The notes beneath the pieces were generated by a model that searched no databases, was not told the DNA's origin, and worked only from the letters and a program-made list of their open reading frames with translations. From Mercenaria mercenaria (lineage: Eukaryota; Mollusca; Bivalvia; Venerida; Veneridae): DNA of 64,000 nucleotides. The stretch is taken from the NCBI RefSeq assembly GCF_021730395.1, contig NC_069365.1, positions 25,017,501-25,081,500 of the forward strand, read 5' to 3'. Positions 23,490-37,100 of this stretch are shown here, in pieces. The translations under genes were made by a program, and so were the position numbers. The number at the start of each line of letters is the position of its first letter. Positions within the stretch are counted from its first letter, which is position 1.

Positions 23490-26140
23490 GGCTCTTTGCG
23501 AATTACTATATAAGCAGAGCGTGTACTTTACACAACAAAATTAGATATCAAAGTCGACAAATATAATTATCAGGCTGATAAAACAGTTATGTAACAATCT
23601 GTGTGGACCTCGCTCTTAGGTTTTGTATTTCAATCCGTTCATATCGAACTTTCTGTACTAAACGCGACTGTTGATAAGCCGGTAATCTTGTAGCTTTGAT
23701 CGTTATCTTCCGTAAATTTACGTCCATCTCCGAAGTTTAGCAGGGGCCCATAAACCATGTTTTCAATAAAATCGATATTTAAATTGCCTTATAAGAAAAA
23801 CTGTTTTTCTGTAATAGTCTCAATTTCATTTGTATAGTACCAGTAACACATCTGCATGAAAAATACCAAGTTTCAGCTTCATTAAATCAGTTTTCCAGGT
23901 TTTATGGCATTTTCAGTAACGCGGGTCCCTGCGCCAATTTTCCTTCAAAACTGATGTCGCGACATAATTTTTAACCAGTTCTTCTAGCCAGAGCTGGTTT
24001 TTGCCCTATTTCATAAATTTTCACCATAATTTGCAAGCAAATTACACATTAACACTTTGAAATATATCAAATGTCCCCTCTGAAAGGTATATATGGGCAT
24101 AATTTAAAGTGCAAATTTGCATTTTTTTAAAAAAAATACCCCCAAAACAGTGAAAATGTGATTTTTTGGGTTTTTATCAATTTTTGCAGCAAAATTTCAA
24201 TGAAATGCTCATTTTTAACCAAAATCTGACCAAACTAGTTCATTTATATCAATATCTGGACAAATCTTAATTTTTGCCCTCATTTTCTTATAGGTCACAA
24301 TAGCCTAAATAGTTTTCCTTATATATTCTATATAAAACTGACCTTTTTCAAAGAGCTACCAAACATAGCTAGACCCATTTCAGAGAACAAATTCTTACCT
24401 CATTTTAAAGAGTTATGATAAAACTGATATAAAATGAAGAGAAAAGTAGGGGTCATATATCTTCTAAGAGAGATTTCTCTGGTCACATTTACTTACTGTA
24501 AACTGACATCAAAATCACACTGCTGTGACCTGGAAGTACTACTCATACTAAAATTGAGCTTGACTTCACCAAATACAACCTGCTCTCCCATTTTTCCTAC
24601 CAAAATGTCAACAATACATCCACAATGAAATTTAAACAAAAACTAGCCTCAATTTAGAACTCTGTTGCCATGCCAAGTGAAAAATTAGTGTTCAAATACC
24701 TGGCAGCCATTACGCAGATGGCTCCCACGCTGGTTCCTTTAGTTTAGTTAGGCCTATGCTACATCTAATTAATGGCTCAATGGACAATCTTGTGTTTACT
24801 ATTAAAAAACGTCGGTAAATATCATATTATAGCAAACATATCTATAATTAAGTAATATTTGTTCAATTTTAATTTGCGATTTAATTATTTTAATTCCAAA
24901 GCACATTATTTTATTTGTTTATATATTTTCATGTGTTTTCTGTAGGAAAAAAAACATTGTGTCTTACTGAAGCCACATTAATTCTTTAGCTAAAATCAAA
25001 ATAACTAGATGTTAACATTTCTTCTTCATAATGATATTTAAAACACGTTATCTACCTCCCTCTTTTTTATATGTGTAAAACCCGCATTCTCTTCCATCAA
25101 AACTTAACTTGAATAATTCTTCGTTTTCTGTTTTAATTGATAAAAATAACAACATTTAAACTGTCCGCGATTTATCACGTTCTAGTTTTTTGATACAATA
25201 AAATAAGTATCTTCATTTATTTACTGGTTAAAACACACTTTCTTTTTCATGTTTAATTATTTTTTTTAAAAAAAACTATGAAAAGCAATATTTATATGCC
25301 GATAGATTTATTTTTCCTTCCATCTTTATTTCTATAACGTAATCAGCCACGCTGTAATTATGAGATAATCAAAATTGGCACTGACCTCAAGATCGTAGGA
25401 CAACAAAAAAAGAGAAACTTTTTAGATATCAGAGATTTACTTTTTTTCCTAAGCGAATGATTATGTTATGGAAACACATAAGGTAGGCATAGGAAATAGA
25501 GATCAATATAATTGCACCTTTACTAATCCTACCAGGTGTTCTGTATTACAAAAGTGGATCTATTGTGACATTTTGATACAAGCAAAACTGTATTATCTGC
25601 ACTATTATTTACCTACTTGTACTTCGTTTTATTATTGGCTTGTTAAAAGTTAATTTTTTACCATATGTAAGTTGACAGAATCATAGGAACCATGTCTTGA
25701 GGGGTAAATCAAACACAAATGAATAAATCCTTAATGATTTTGTTGGGCAAAAAAGTATGATATTGTGTCTGAAACAGTTTTCATTTTCCACTTAATTGTG
25801 TAATTGCAAGGGAAGTAAACTAATAGATCTCTACTTATAAGTACTAGCCCAAGGCAAGAGTTGTCATTCTTTGTGGATCACAACTTTAAATTAAAAATTA
25901 AAACTTCTGTTATTGATATTAACAAAAGTATCATAAACTTCACATTTGGAAAATCATTTTTGGTTATTTCAAGGACTTGGAAATTAATTTCTAGACTTTA
26001 TTTAATGTAATACTATCATTGAAAATTATAGGGCCTATCTCTACATAAGGATACGTTGTTTTTACTATTTTTCTATTCAAAAGTAACGCGATACCGGAGG
26101 TAAACTGCCTTAATTATAAAGGTTTATATTTAACGATGTT
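23490..26140. other. Gene-free stretch 5' of the P450
   Basis: About 23740-24760 is a distinct block that may be an old repeat, beginning near 'aggggcccataaacc' and ending near 'gttaggcctatgc', but I find no terminal repeats or coding. The remainder is AT-rich without features. Confidence 0.35.
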
Positions 26141-26149
26141 TAGATACGT

Positions 26150-26400
26150 ATGTAGGACCACATTCGTAACAGATCGCATTTGTAACAGGTGTTACAAATG
26201 CGATCGCATATGTAACAGGTGTTACGAATGAGATCGCATATGTAACAGAAATCTAGCACATTTGTAACAATTTTTGAGACAAATGTGATCGATGCCGATT
26301 TTTGATGTGACATCTGATCACATTTGTCACATGTCATTTTCAATCGGAAAAATGAATAAAAAGTGCATTTTTACATCTGAAACACATTTGTAACATGTTT
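26150..26400. repeat. Cluster of short palindromes built on 'gcgatcgcat..tgtaacag'
   Basis: Repeated palindromic words (gcgatcgc, taacaggtgtta, catatgtaacag) occur at 26170-26250, with weaker copies to 26400. The edge 'tacgtatgtaggaccacatt' recurs inverted at 41440-41481. It is probably a foldback element; its internal end is unclear. Confidence 0.65.
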
Positions 26401-27330
26401 TAGGTCACTTGTACGAAGTGACAAAGTAAGCTGTTGTGATCATCTTTTGTACGTCGTCCGTCGTCCGACCGTTCACATTTTTCTTGTGAATACGATAGAG
26501 ACAACATTTATTATTTGATTTTGACAAAACTTGCACAAACTTATATACACCTATGATATCTCGGTTCCTTTCAAAAACCAACCATATCACCTTATTCGTC
26601 TTAGAGTTATAGTCCCAGAGATGGCAATAATTACTGATTTTAGCCTTGTGAACGCGATAGAGACCATATTTTTTGTTTATTTTGACTAAACTTGCACACA
26701 ACTTATATATCTATAAGATCTCGGTTCCTTTCAAAAACAACCGCATTGCATCATTTGACTTGGAAATACGGCCCCCGAATTGGCAAAACAATACTGTTTT
26801 TATCCTTGTCAACACAATGGAGACTACATTTGTTATTTAATTTTTATTAAACCTATGAACGATCTCACTTCCTTTAATAACGGCCATATCGCGCCATTCG
26901 TCTCGGAGTTATGGCTGAAATGGCATAATTTGCTTATTTTAGTCTTATGAAGACAATAGAGAGAGACCATATTTATTATTTCATTTTGACCAAACTTGTA
27001 TAGAAGTTATATATCTATAACATCTCGGTTCCTTGCGAAAACCAGCTATATAGCACCATTTGTCCTGGAGTTATGGCCCTTAAAATGACCAAATTTGCTG
27101 ACTTTAGCATTGTAAACATGACAGAGATCACATTTTTATTTGATTTTGACCAAACTTGCATTGAAATAATATCTCATTAAAATCTTGCTTTTATTTCTCG
27201 AAGAGTAGCCACATACACTATTTGTCTTAGAGTTAGGGCCCCTGAAATGGCAAATATCGCAGATTTAATAACATGTATAATGTAGTATTACTCATGTGAG
27301 CGATAGTGGGTCATGACGACCCTCTTGTTG
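26401..27330 (-). repeat. Hairpin-ended tandem-unit element, five ~150 bp units
   Basis: Begins with hairpin 'gtcacttgtacgaagtgac' (26404-26422) and ends with hairpin 'gggtcatgacgaccc' (27308-27322) plus 'tcttgttg'. About five units each contain 'aacgcgatagagaccat'-like and 'atctcggttcctttcaaaa'-like phrases. Read on the minus strand it has the same plan as 35036-36330 ('acaagagggccatgatggcc' start, hairpin end). No protein is encoded; probably a non-autonomous element. Confidence 0.75.
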
Positions 27331-27504
27331 ATTAGAGGGATATTTCCGGTCAGGTTAATATCTTGGTACTGGTTTGTTATCTGGCAATTAAACTTGGCAA
27401 GAATACAGTTATCATGACTGTCATGTAATCAGTTTGATTTGTTTATTACATTTTCAGAGAAATTCTTTCCGTATTTTACCTGTATTTTCTTACATAATGA
27501 TAAC

Positions 27505-29305
27505 TATGAAACAAGAGCTCATCAAACACGAAATGCCCCCCTTGATGCATTCAGTAACTGCACAAGGAACAGAAATTATATGCTCACTGTAAACAAAAGT
27601 TCTACCATTCTGGTTCAAATTTGAAGGCTGTAGCTTGAGAAATGTGAAAGTAGGTCTCTAGGTCAAAATCAAGGTCAAATTTTATTTCGGAACACAAAAC
27701 TATGCAAGTGGTCCAAATTTGAAGCCTGTACCTTCATAAATTTGAAAGTAGATCACTAGGTCAATCTCAAGATCAAAGTTCATTTCAGTACACAAAACTA
27801 TGCTTGTGGTTCAAATTTGAAGGCTGTAGCTTGAGAAATGTGAAAGTAGGTCACTAGGTCAAAATCAAGGTCAAATTTTATTTTTGAACAAAAAACTATG
27901 CATGTGGTCCAAATTTGAAGCTTGAACCTTCAAAAATGTGAAAGTAGGTCACTAGGTCAATAACAAGGTCAAAGTTTTTTTCGGTACACAAACCTATGCA
28001 TGTGGTCCAAATTTGAATGCTGTAGCTACAGAAATGTGAAAGTAGGTCACTAGGTCAAGATCAAGGTCAACTCACGTCAACGTTCATCTTGTCATTCAAA
28101 ACTATACATGTGGTCCAAATTTGAATGATGTAAGTTATGGACAGTTTTTCCCTATATAAGTCTATATGAACCATATGACCCCTGGTGCGGGGCCATATTT
28201 GACCCTAGAGGGATAATTTGAACAAACTTGGTAGAGAACCACTAAATGATGCTACATTACAAAATATCAAAGCCATAGTCTTTGTGGTTTGGACAAGAAG
28301 ATTTTCAAAGTTTTTCCCTATATAAGTCTATGTAAACCATGTGACCCCCAGGGCGGGGCCATATTTGACCCTTTTGGGAATAATTTGAACAATCTTAGTA
28401 GAGGACGACTAGATGATGTCACATACAAAATATCAAAGCCCTAGGCCCTGTGGTTTTGGACAAGAGGTTTTTCAAAGTTTTTTCCTATATAAGTCTATAT
28501 AAACCATGTGACCCCTGGGGTGGGGCCATATTTGACCCCAGGGAAATAATCTGAACAATCTTAGTAGAGGACCACTATATTTTGCTACATACCAAATATC
28601 AAAGCCCTAGGCCCTATGGTTTTGGACAAGAAGACCAGAAACCGTTTAACTGTTCCTGGCCAATGTGACCTTGACCTTTGACCTAATGACCTCAAAATCA
28701 ATAGGGGTCATCTGCTGGTCATGGCCAACCTAACTCTCAATTTTCCTGACACTAGACCCAAGCGTTCTTGAGTTATTGCCTGGAAACCATTTTACTGTTC
28801 CTGGTCACTGTGACCTTGACCATTGACATACTGACCTCAAAATCAATAGGGGTCATCTGCTGGTCATGACCAACCTCCCTATCAACTTTCGGGACCCTAG
28901 GCCTAAGCGTTCTTGAGTTATCATCTGGAAACCGTTTTACTGTTCAGGGTCACTGTGACCTTGACCTTTAACATACTGACCTCAAAATCAATAGGGGTCA
29001 TCTGCTGGTCATTACCAACCTCCCTATCAACTTTCATGATCCTAGGTCCAAGTGTTCTTGAGTTATCATCCGGAAACCATTTTACTATTCAGGGTCATTG
29101 TGACCTTGACCTTTGACATACAGACCTCATAATCAATAGGGGTCATCTGCTGGTGATGACCAACTTCCCTATCAACTTTCATGATCCTAGGCCCAAGCAT
29201 TCTTGAGTCATCCGGAAACGGATTGGTCTACATTCCGACCGACCGACCGACCGACATCTGCAAAACAATATACCCCTCTTCTACGAAGGGGGGCATAATA
29301 AATTA
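27505..29305 (+). repeat. ~1.8 kb composite element of three tandem-repeat blocks
   Basis: Near the ends, ATGCCCCCCTT (about 27531) and AAGGGGGGCAT (about 29286) form a perfect 11 bp inverted repeat. Block 1 (27600-28140) has ~5 units with 'tgaaagtaggtcactaggtc'. Block 2 (28140-28640) has 3 units with 'ccctatataagtctata' and 'ggggccatatttgacc'. Block 3 (28640-29215) has 4 units with 'gtgaccttgacctttgac' and 'aatcaataggggtcatctgc'. It closes with a (gacc)n run. No coding. Confidence 0.8.
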
Positions 29306-29309
29306 ATCA

Positions 29310-29708
29310 TTTCATCATGGGTATGTAATAAAAAGGTTATTAACTTTGTATGTTGATTTATCCTGTCACTTGCAGTATTTTTGACCCGATACCTTGATAT
29401 GCCTTCATTTGATCATGTGACCAGTGATATACAGTCAGTTGATCACGTGACCTTATGATCGATATTATTGTCATAAGAAATTTTGCAAAGAAACCATCAT
29501 CATTGTGTTGGAAATGTCCAAACTAAGAAAATGAGTGGTCAAATAATGAGTTTTTATTCAAAAACGATGAAGCTACTGCGATTTTGCCGGTAATCATGTC
29601 ATTATATAAGCGACGTCTTTACGAATATGACGTCATTAAAGCAGTTGTTGCACACTTAATTTTTGTAAAATAAATTGCCAAATATCGGAAAATGAAGTAA
29701 TGAAAAGA
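29310..29708. other. Gene-free spacer
   Basis: AT-rich; two 'gacgtcatta'-like words near 29610-29640. Nothing else seen. Confidence 0.35.
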
Positions 29709-29861
29709 TAAATAGAATAATAGGTTAGTGCCTAAGATGGAGAAAGTTTATCTGGCTCGGCTCCGGAAGTTTTCAGGTTCGCCTTCAGATCGCCAGATAA
29801 CCTCCTCCACCTCGCCAGATAAATTTCTCATCTATGGCACTAACCTATTATTCTCTATTTA
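29709..29861. repeat. ~150 bp hairpin
   Basis: The outer arms 'aatagaataataggttagtg' and 'cactaacctattattctcta' are inverted. The inner arms 'tttatctggc' and 'gccagataaa' continue the stem, and the turn is GC-rich (ctcggctccgg). Confidence 0.8.
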
Positions 29862-30104
29862 TGCACTTGTTCTTTCACAGATAATATTGTGCTCCTAAAG
29901 TTGCACAATATTATCGCTGCTGAACTCAGGCATATATCCAAGTACAAAGTTAATGACATGCAGACAATTAAGAGAGCAGTATGACGTCACAATGACAGAT
30001 CAGGGTGTGTGGTGTTGAAAAGAGGGGGGGCATGATACCAGGTTTTGGAGGAGGGTACAACCTGCATGTTGATTAATATTCATTGAAAGCTTAAGATTTA
30101 AACA

Positions 30105-30845
30105 AAGACGGCATGAAGGCCTCTAGAGTGTTAACTAGCTACTCCTTTGATTTGACGCCATGACCTAGTTTTTGACCAGACTTGAACTTGACCTACAGAT
30201 CATCAAGTTTAACATTCTGACTAAGTTTTATGAAGATACAGTCTTAAATGTGGCCTCTAAGAGTGTTAACAAGCTTTTCCTTTGATCTGACCTAGTGACC
30301 TAGTTTTTAACCTATAGATCATCAAGATTAACATTCTGACCAAGTTTCATTAAGATATGGTCATAAATGTAACCTCTAAAATTTTAACTAGCTTTTCCTT
30401 TGATTTGACCCGGTGCCCTAGTGTTTGACTCGACATGACCCAGTTTCAAACTTATCCTAAAGATCATTAAGTTTAACATACTGACTAAGTTTCATGAACA
30501 TACAGCCATAAATATTGCCTCTAGAATGTTAACAAGCTTTTCCTGTGATTTGACCTGGTGACCTAGTTTTTGACCCCACCTGACCCAGATTAAACTTTAA
30601 CTATAGATCATCAATATTAACATTCTAACAAAGTTTCATGAAGATACAGTCATAAATGTGGCCTCTACAGTGTTAACAAGCTTTTCCTTTGATTTGACCT
30701 GGTGAACTAGTTTTTGACACCAGATGACCCAATATCAAAATCATCCAAGATTTTATTCAGGGTAACATTCTGACCAAGTTTCATTAAGATTGGGCCAAAA
30801 ATGTGACCTCTAGAGTGTTAACAAGCTTTTCCTTTGATTTGTGAA
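30105..30845 (+). repeat. Tandem array, about six ~130 bp units
   Basis: Units share 'gttaacaagcttttcctttg', 'tgacctggtgacctagtttt' and 'acattctgaccaagtttcat'. A related shorter array lies at 33905-34230. I recall this unit as widespread in bivalve genomes. Confidence 0.8.
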
Positions 30846-30899
30846 ATAAAGGGAGGTAATTTGACATAAATTCAGTCCTTAGTTTTCTACCCTGATTGT

Positions 30900-31190
30900 C
30901 TCATTCCAACTTATGAAAAAATGAAATTTCAAATGAGTCCTTACTAAAAGTCTTACTGATAATAATCAATTTGTTTTCGAAAGGAACTGAGATTTTATGC
31001 CCATACAAGTTGAGTGCAAGTCTGATTATAATCAAATACAAAATGTGGTCTGTATCATGTTCACAAGGAAATTGTGGACGGACAGACGTTTTTTTCAAAA
31101 TGTGGACATGTACCAATAACTTAACCAAGGTGTGACTCTGACATCGAGGCGAGTAGGATAGCTCTACTTATTCTTACTGCTCACCTAAAA
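30900..31190 (+). repeat. Single unit and end of a hairpin-type tandem element, overlapping the Myb-like gene's 3' end
   Basis: The unit carries 'cgaaaggaactgagatttta' and 'ggacggacagacg', like 35036-36330, then an end resembling other copies ('ctcacctaaaa'). It reaches into the last codons of the Myb/SANT-like gene (see findings). Confidence 0.55.
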
Positions 31191-34100
31191 GGCTGACAGC
31201 AAATGGTTCTTCTGCAGCCCTTGCAAGTGATAATTCTAGAACTGATCTTTTTAATTTTAAATTCCCAATTTCCAAATCCATTTTTTCTATCTCCTTTTCA
31301 AATTTTTTATTTTCATTTTGTATTTTTAATGTTTCTTTTTCTGTTTTCAGTGTTTCTTTTTCTATCTTCACAGTCTCCTTTTGAATCCTTTCAATGTCCA
31401 ACTTTATCCGCTTGTTATCAAGTAAGAGATTCTCTCTCTCTAAATCTGGAATTTTCTTCTCTTTCCTCTTCAGTTTGCTTATACTGTCTGAAAACATACC
31501 AACTGATATAGATTTATATACATAGAGATATTTATTATACGATTTGAATCAAGATATATACTTTCAGGAACCAGTAGGAACTGTCAAGGTATTGAATTTT
31601 GATTCCGTTTTTTAAATAAAATTAAAAAATAATATATCTCATCTAGTGATTTGTCGTTGAATAATCATTGCTTGGAGTTCAAATGTGAAGGAATTATATC
31701 ACGAGGGCGTAGCCCGAGTGATATAATAATACGCATCTGAACGACAAGCAATGATTTATTAAAGAGCAAATCACTAAATGAGATATATTATTTCGATTCT
31801 AACACGTTATAAAGGATTTTAAAGTACATCCTTGATGACATGCATTAAATATTTGCCCGTTTTAAATCGGTTTCTTTTCCAGCGAGCCGCTACGCTGCTT
31901 GACGCCATGACGTAATAACTGTGACGTCAGAACAGTGATTTGTTGTATGATAATTCACTGCTTTCTTTCTTCTTTGTTTAATAGGAAAATGAATCGGATC
32001 GTGTTAGAATATATATTACTACATAAATCTACATATATGTAGTTCGTAATATGTCATTTACAGCATGAGAGTCATCTTACACCCTGGGTTTGCGCATGAC
32101 ACACATGTGGTTAACATTCATGCCAAATATAAACAAGTTTGCTCCATGCATGTCAAAGTTATGGTTCGCACAAACAAATCCAGACAGACGCACACACACG
32201 CACACATGCACACAAATACATCGAACAGCCTTTTGGAAAACTATGTCTTCGCATCCGCAAGCGGGCCCGACAAAAGGTATACATTTACCTTTGACGTCTA
32301 TCTTGTGTACTTCATGGTCCACATTACAAACTTCTTCACTCACATTTTTCTTCTCTGGACTGACTAAAATAAGACATTTCAGAACATCTTATATTTGGGA
32401 ATTGCGGTATGCACAATGTTTTTAATGTTAGTTATCATAGTTAACTTTGTTGGGTTTTTTTACATTGCCAACAATGAGAAAACAATAATTTGTTTATATC
32501 TCAACTAATGCAAATTATTCTCCATTTATTGCACACTATCTAAAAGGTCAACTTGGGTGCCTATGACCTTGAACTTGTTTTGAAAAAGGCAGTGGACAAC
32601 AACAATGGCTCTCTGTCAAATAATGCCTCTCCAGACTTTCTTACAAGGTATTGTTTTAAATTCAATCAAGATATTTGGGATTTACAATTGCAAAAACATC
32701 TGTATGAAGTAATTTGCATTGATTACAAGGAGGTATTAAAAATACATTACATGTCCTAGGTTCAAGTGTCTCAGACGCATCACCAAACAAACTACGGGAA
32801 GCCAGGGTTACAACAGCATCTGGCTCAATATCACCTGAAATATTAATGCAATTATATAACAAAAGTTAACTCCAATAATACAATGCAAATATTTATAAGT
32901 TTGAATAGCAAACCATAATAGTAACTGAGCATTTACACAGTCATATTTGCTTTTATGCATAAAATAATTAAGTATTAACTTTAGATACACAGTCAATTCT
33001 ATTGTAACTTATCAATTACTGTAACAATTCTATCTTCATGCAATGCTTTGTACCTTCTGTATCAAGACTAACAGTCAGACCATGGACAGGTGCTTTTTTC
33101 GATGAAGATTCTATCCAGAGTTTTTCAGTATCAGTGAATTTGGAAAAACGACCACCCCCTGTTTTTTTGGTCTGGTCAAGCTTTTCATTAGCTGGAAAAA
33201 AATCAAATAAATCATTGATTAAATATCTTTGACTTATTTTTCAATTATTAATGAGTGTGCCATATACATGAAAACAGTACTGATTTTACTTGATTTATTT
33301 TATTTTTGATTTTGATCGAGTATAATAAAGCCATTACATAAAAAGGATACTTACACTAGTGTAATAAAGCTATGACTTTTAAAATTGATGAGACATTAGT
33401 CAAAATGGACTTGATTATATTATTTAAAGAAAGTAGAATGTATGACGTTTCGACAAGAAACAGAAACATGTGATCATTATAAAACTACATTTCTGATATT
33501 CAACTTGTATTCTTTAAACTTGTTGAAAAAGAACTGATTAAACTCAGCAAACCCTGGCAGTGTATTATTTATCTACTTCTTTCATAAATTCAGCATGAAA
33601 AGTAACTCATTTAATTTAAATCACCACAAGCTCTTTTTAGTAACAACCAGAATCATTACTGTGCAAATTTTGATTTAGAGATCATTAATTTTATATCCAG
33701 AAATATTTGCAAGTTCTGTGGCGGAAATTTTTATTATTCCGCAAAAGAACAAGAGCATATCTCTTGAAAGTGAACTGCACGGCTGGTCGCAAACCCACTA
33801 TGCTGGTTTTCTCATGGCACGGCTCAGTCATAATGATCTTTTTTTTATATATGCATCTACACTCAAAACCATTATGTAAATGATTCATATTTATCATTAA
33901 GCCTGAGCTGAACTGGAAGTATTATCATTACAGAAGGTTATCATTGTGACAAAATTTCATGAAGATCAGTTGAAAAATACAGCTTTTATTGCATACACAT
34001 GGTTTTTCTTTGATTTGACCTAGTGACCATGTTTTTGATCCCAGGTGACCCATTTTCAAACTTTGCCTAGATTTCATCAGTTATCATTCTGACAAAATTT

Positions 34101-37100
34101 TATGAAGATCAGTTTAAAAATACAGCCTCTACTGCATATACAAGCTAAATGTTGACAGACAGACAGACAGACGACGGACATTGAGCGATCACAAAACCTC
34201 ACCTGAGCATTGCTCAGGGTGAGCTAAAAGTATTGACGTTTCAGGTTCCATTTAAAGTACTGGAGTTTTTAAATGAGTATAAAATAATATATAATAATTA
34301 TATTATTTTGACTCACTTAATAATTGTAAAAAAAAATTATCTTCACTATTATCTTAGTTTTATGAATTTAAAGTACATGTACTGTAGTTGAACTTGACTG
34401 ATATAATACAAACTACATCATGGGTGAAACTTGAAATGTATACTTTATATAATGTCTTTACATAATGTGTTATTTTAAAGTTCTCACCCCTTTGTCTGAT
34501 GTTGTTAACTTGTTTCTTCACTTGTGAAACATTAACAGGGACATCAGATATGCTGAAAATATAAATACAATCATCAAAATAAGGTGAATTTAAAAATTAT
34601 AAGAATGCTCAAATACAAATAAATTTAAAACACAGCTGTCTCAACTAATTAAAGTTTAACCTATTGATAACAGCTAAACTGAACGCTGTTAAAAAGTATG
34701 ATGACCAATATGCTTACTGACAATATTGTGAATTTGATGTAGCTGAATCTTTTTTTTTCTAACCAAGAATTTTCTTGGGTTGGACAAGCTCTAGTTGTGA
34801 CCATGAATGACCCATATTCTATACTGACCTAGATTTCAACAAGGCAATCATTCTCACCAAATCTAACGAAGATCAGTTATAAAAAGCACAGCCTATATCG
34901 CTTACACAAGCTAAATGTTGACAGACAACAGACAGAAGGCAGACATTGCTCAGGTGTGCATTGCTCAGGTCGGCTTAAAAAACACACATTAAATACTTAA
35001 GCTTGTATTAAATAATGTAAAAATTTTGAAGAAAAACAAGAGGGCCATGATGGCCCTATATCGCTCACCTGTTATCATTGCACTTGAGGACAAGAAGGTC
35101 CTCAGAAAAAATATCTAAGTCCAAAAGAAAGAAACAACAATGGGAAAAAATTTAACCAAAAAGAAAAAAATCTTACAAGGTATAGATATGTTAAATACAC
35201 CTTAAAATTAGAGGTACCATCCATGTTGTACCACAGAAAACTGGTCTCTTGTTTTCCCTGTGGCCAATAATAAAACAGTTACTAAATATAAGCTATTTAT
35301 AGTAACGTAAAAAGGAAGTAATTAAAAAAATATTGTAAGTGGACAAAAAAGGATCTGCCAAATAAATCTGTTGACATAAATGAAATTTCAGATCAGTATC
35401 TTCAGTAGTTATGGAGATTTATTTTATGTTTTTCGGTGGTTTATCGAAATATAACGGTGAATTATATCCTGATAAACTCACTGGCCACTCAGTGAAAATT
35501 ATCAAATCTGATACCCGGATTAACGTCAAAAAGTTTACCGAGCGTACTGAAAGCCGGAAACAATATGACGATGACGTCGTTAAAATGACGTCATCTTTGC
35601 GATGCTTCCTGATAAAATTTCCCGCAAATTTCGAAATTTTATTGAAATAAACACAACAAAAGTAGAGTTTTAGACATAAAATAAACAGAAAAATTGTTGG
35701 TATCAATGTAATATCACGGTAATTTCACTCGTGAACACCAAAAATTGTTATAAATGAAGCTGCTATTGTGCAGACAAGGTCAAAATAGCTAAATTTGGCC
35801 CTTTCAGGGGCCATAACTGTGGAACCCATTAAGGAATCTTGCCTGTTCAAGAAAGGAACCGAGATCTTATGGTGACACAAGTTTTGTGCAAGTTTGATTA
35901 AATTCAAATCATAAATGAAGCTGCTATTGTGCAGACAAGGTCAAAATAGCTAATTCTGGCCCTTTCAGGGGCCATCACTCTGGAACCCATAATGGAATCT
36001 CGCCAGTTCAAGAACGGAACCGAGATCTTATGGTGATACAAGTTGTATGCCAGTTTGGTAAAAATCAAATCATAAATAAAGCTGCTATTGTGCAGACAAG
36101 GTCAAAATAACTAATTTTGGCCCTTTCAGGGGCCATAACTCTGGGACTCATAGTGGGATCTAGCCAGTTCAAGAAAAGGAACCGTGATCTTATGGTGATA
36201 CAAGTTGTATGCAACTTTGGTTAAAATAAAATCATAAATGAAACCACTATCGTGCAGACAAGAAATTGTTGACGGACGGACGCAGGGTGATCACAAAAGC
36301 TCACCTTGTCACTATGTGACAGGTGAGCTAAATATGTAAAAGCTAAAGGAATACAACATGATGCTGTCAGAGAAACAAGCTTTAATATTCCTTGTTATAT
36401 AGGGACATAATTAATACACAATGATATTAATCATATAATTTCAAATAGGTTCTGTTATTTTTTTTTTCGACATACTTGTCCTGGTACAATATGAGATATT
36501 GAGTTTATCGATTAAATAATTCTGTTATTGAAATTTTAATTATTTACTGGATAATACAAAGAATGTTGTATTTCAAACCTGCTATTAAAGTTTGGATTAA
36601 ACGGTTTTATACTCGAACTTTTCTGAAGCATCATGATTTCCACCGGTAAAATAAGTGAGCTAGATTATGTGCATATCTGCACATTGATTGACAGTGACTA
36701 TTAAGAGATCTTATAATGTATCAATAATTTACTGGAAACTTACCATTTTTTTAAATCTGATCTGTTGAAAATCTGAGTTGATAATTTGAGCTATGATTCA
36801 AAAAACATTACGTGGATTATCGTGATGGTTCATGTTATAATTCTATTATGTCACAATTGACTATCCAATTACATTGTCATAAATATTGTTTTTATTATGA
36901 TAGAAATGAACTTCTTTTAATGTCATCTTCTTATAGCAGTCAAATAACAAGTCACAAAAATGTACAATTATCTGTTGATCAAAATATCAGGACTGACCAA
37001 GCAAATAGTGTACACCCCCGTGCCTTATTTCATTTCATTTTGCATTTCACAATATCACTTGTGGTTTATATTTGAGATGCGTCCCATTCCTGCTTGCAAG

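Noticed and set aside
23740-24760. Possible transposon block 5' of the P450
   Set aside because: No terminal repeats, target duplication or coding could be identified, so it is left as unexplained sequence.
26150-26400. CRISPR-like array of short repeats
   Set aside because: The repeats are palindromic words without regular unique spacers, in a eukaryotic setting.
31203-31511. 102-codon plus-strand frame rich in Phe/Leu/Ser
   Set aside because: Antisense shadow of the coiled-coil exon of the Myb-like gene.
32065-32425. Overlapping plus-strand frames of ~100 codons
   Set aside because: They span a CA microsatellite and the antisense of exon 5; no independent signature.
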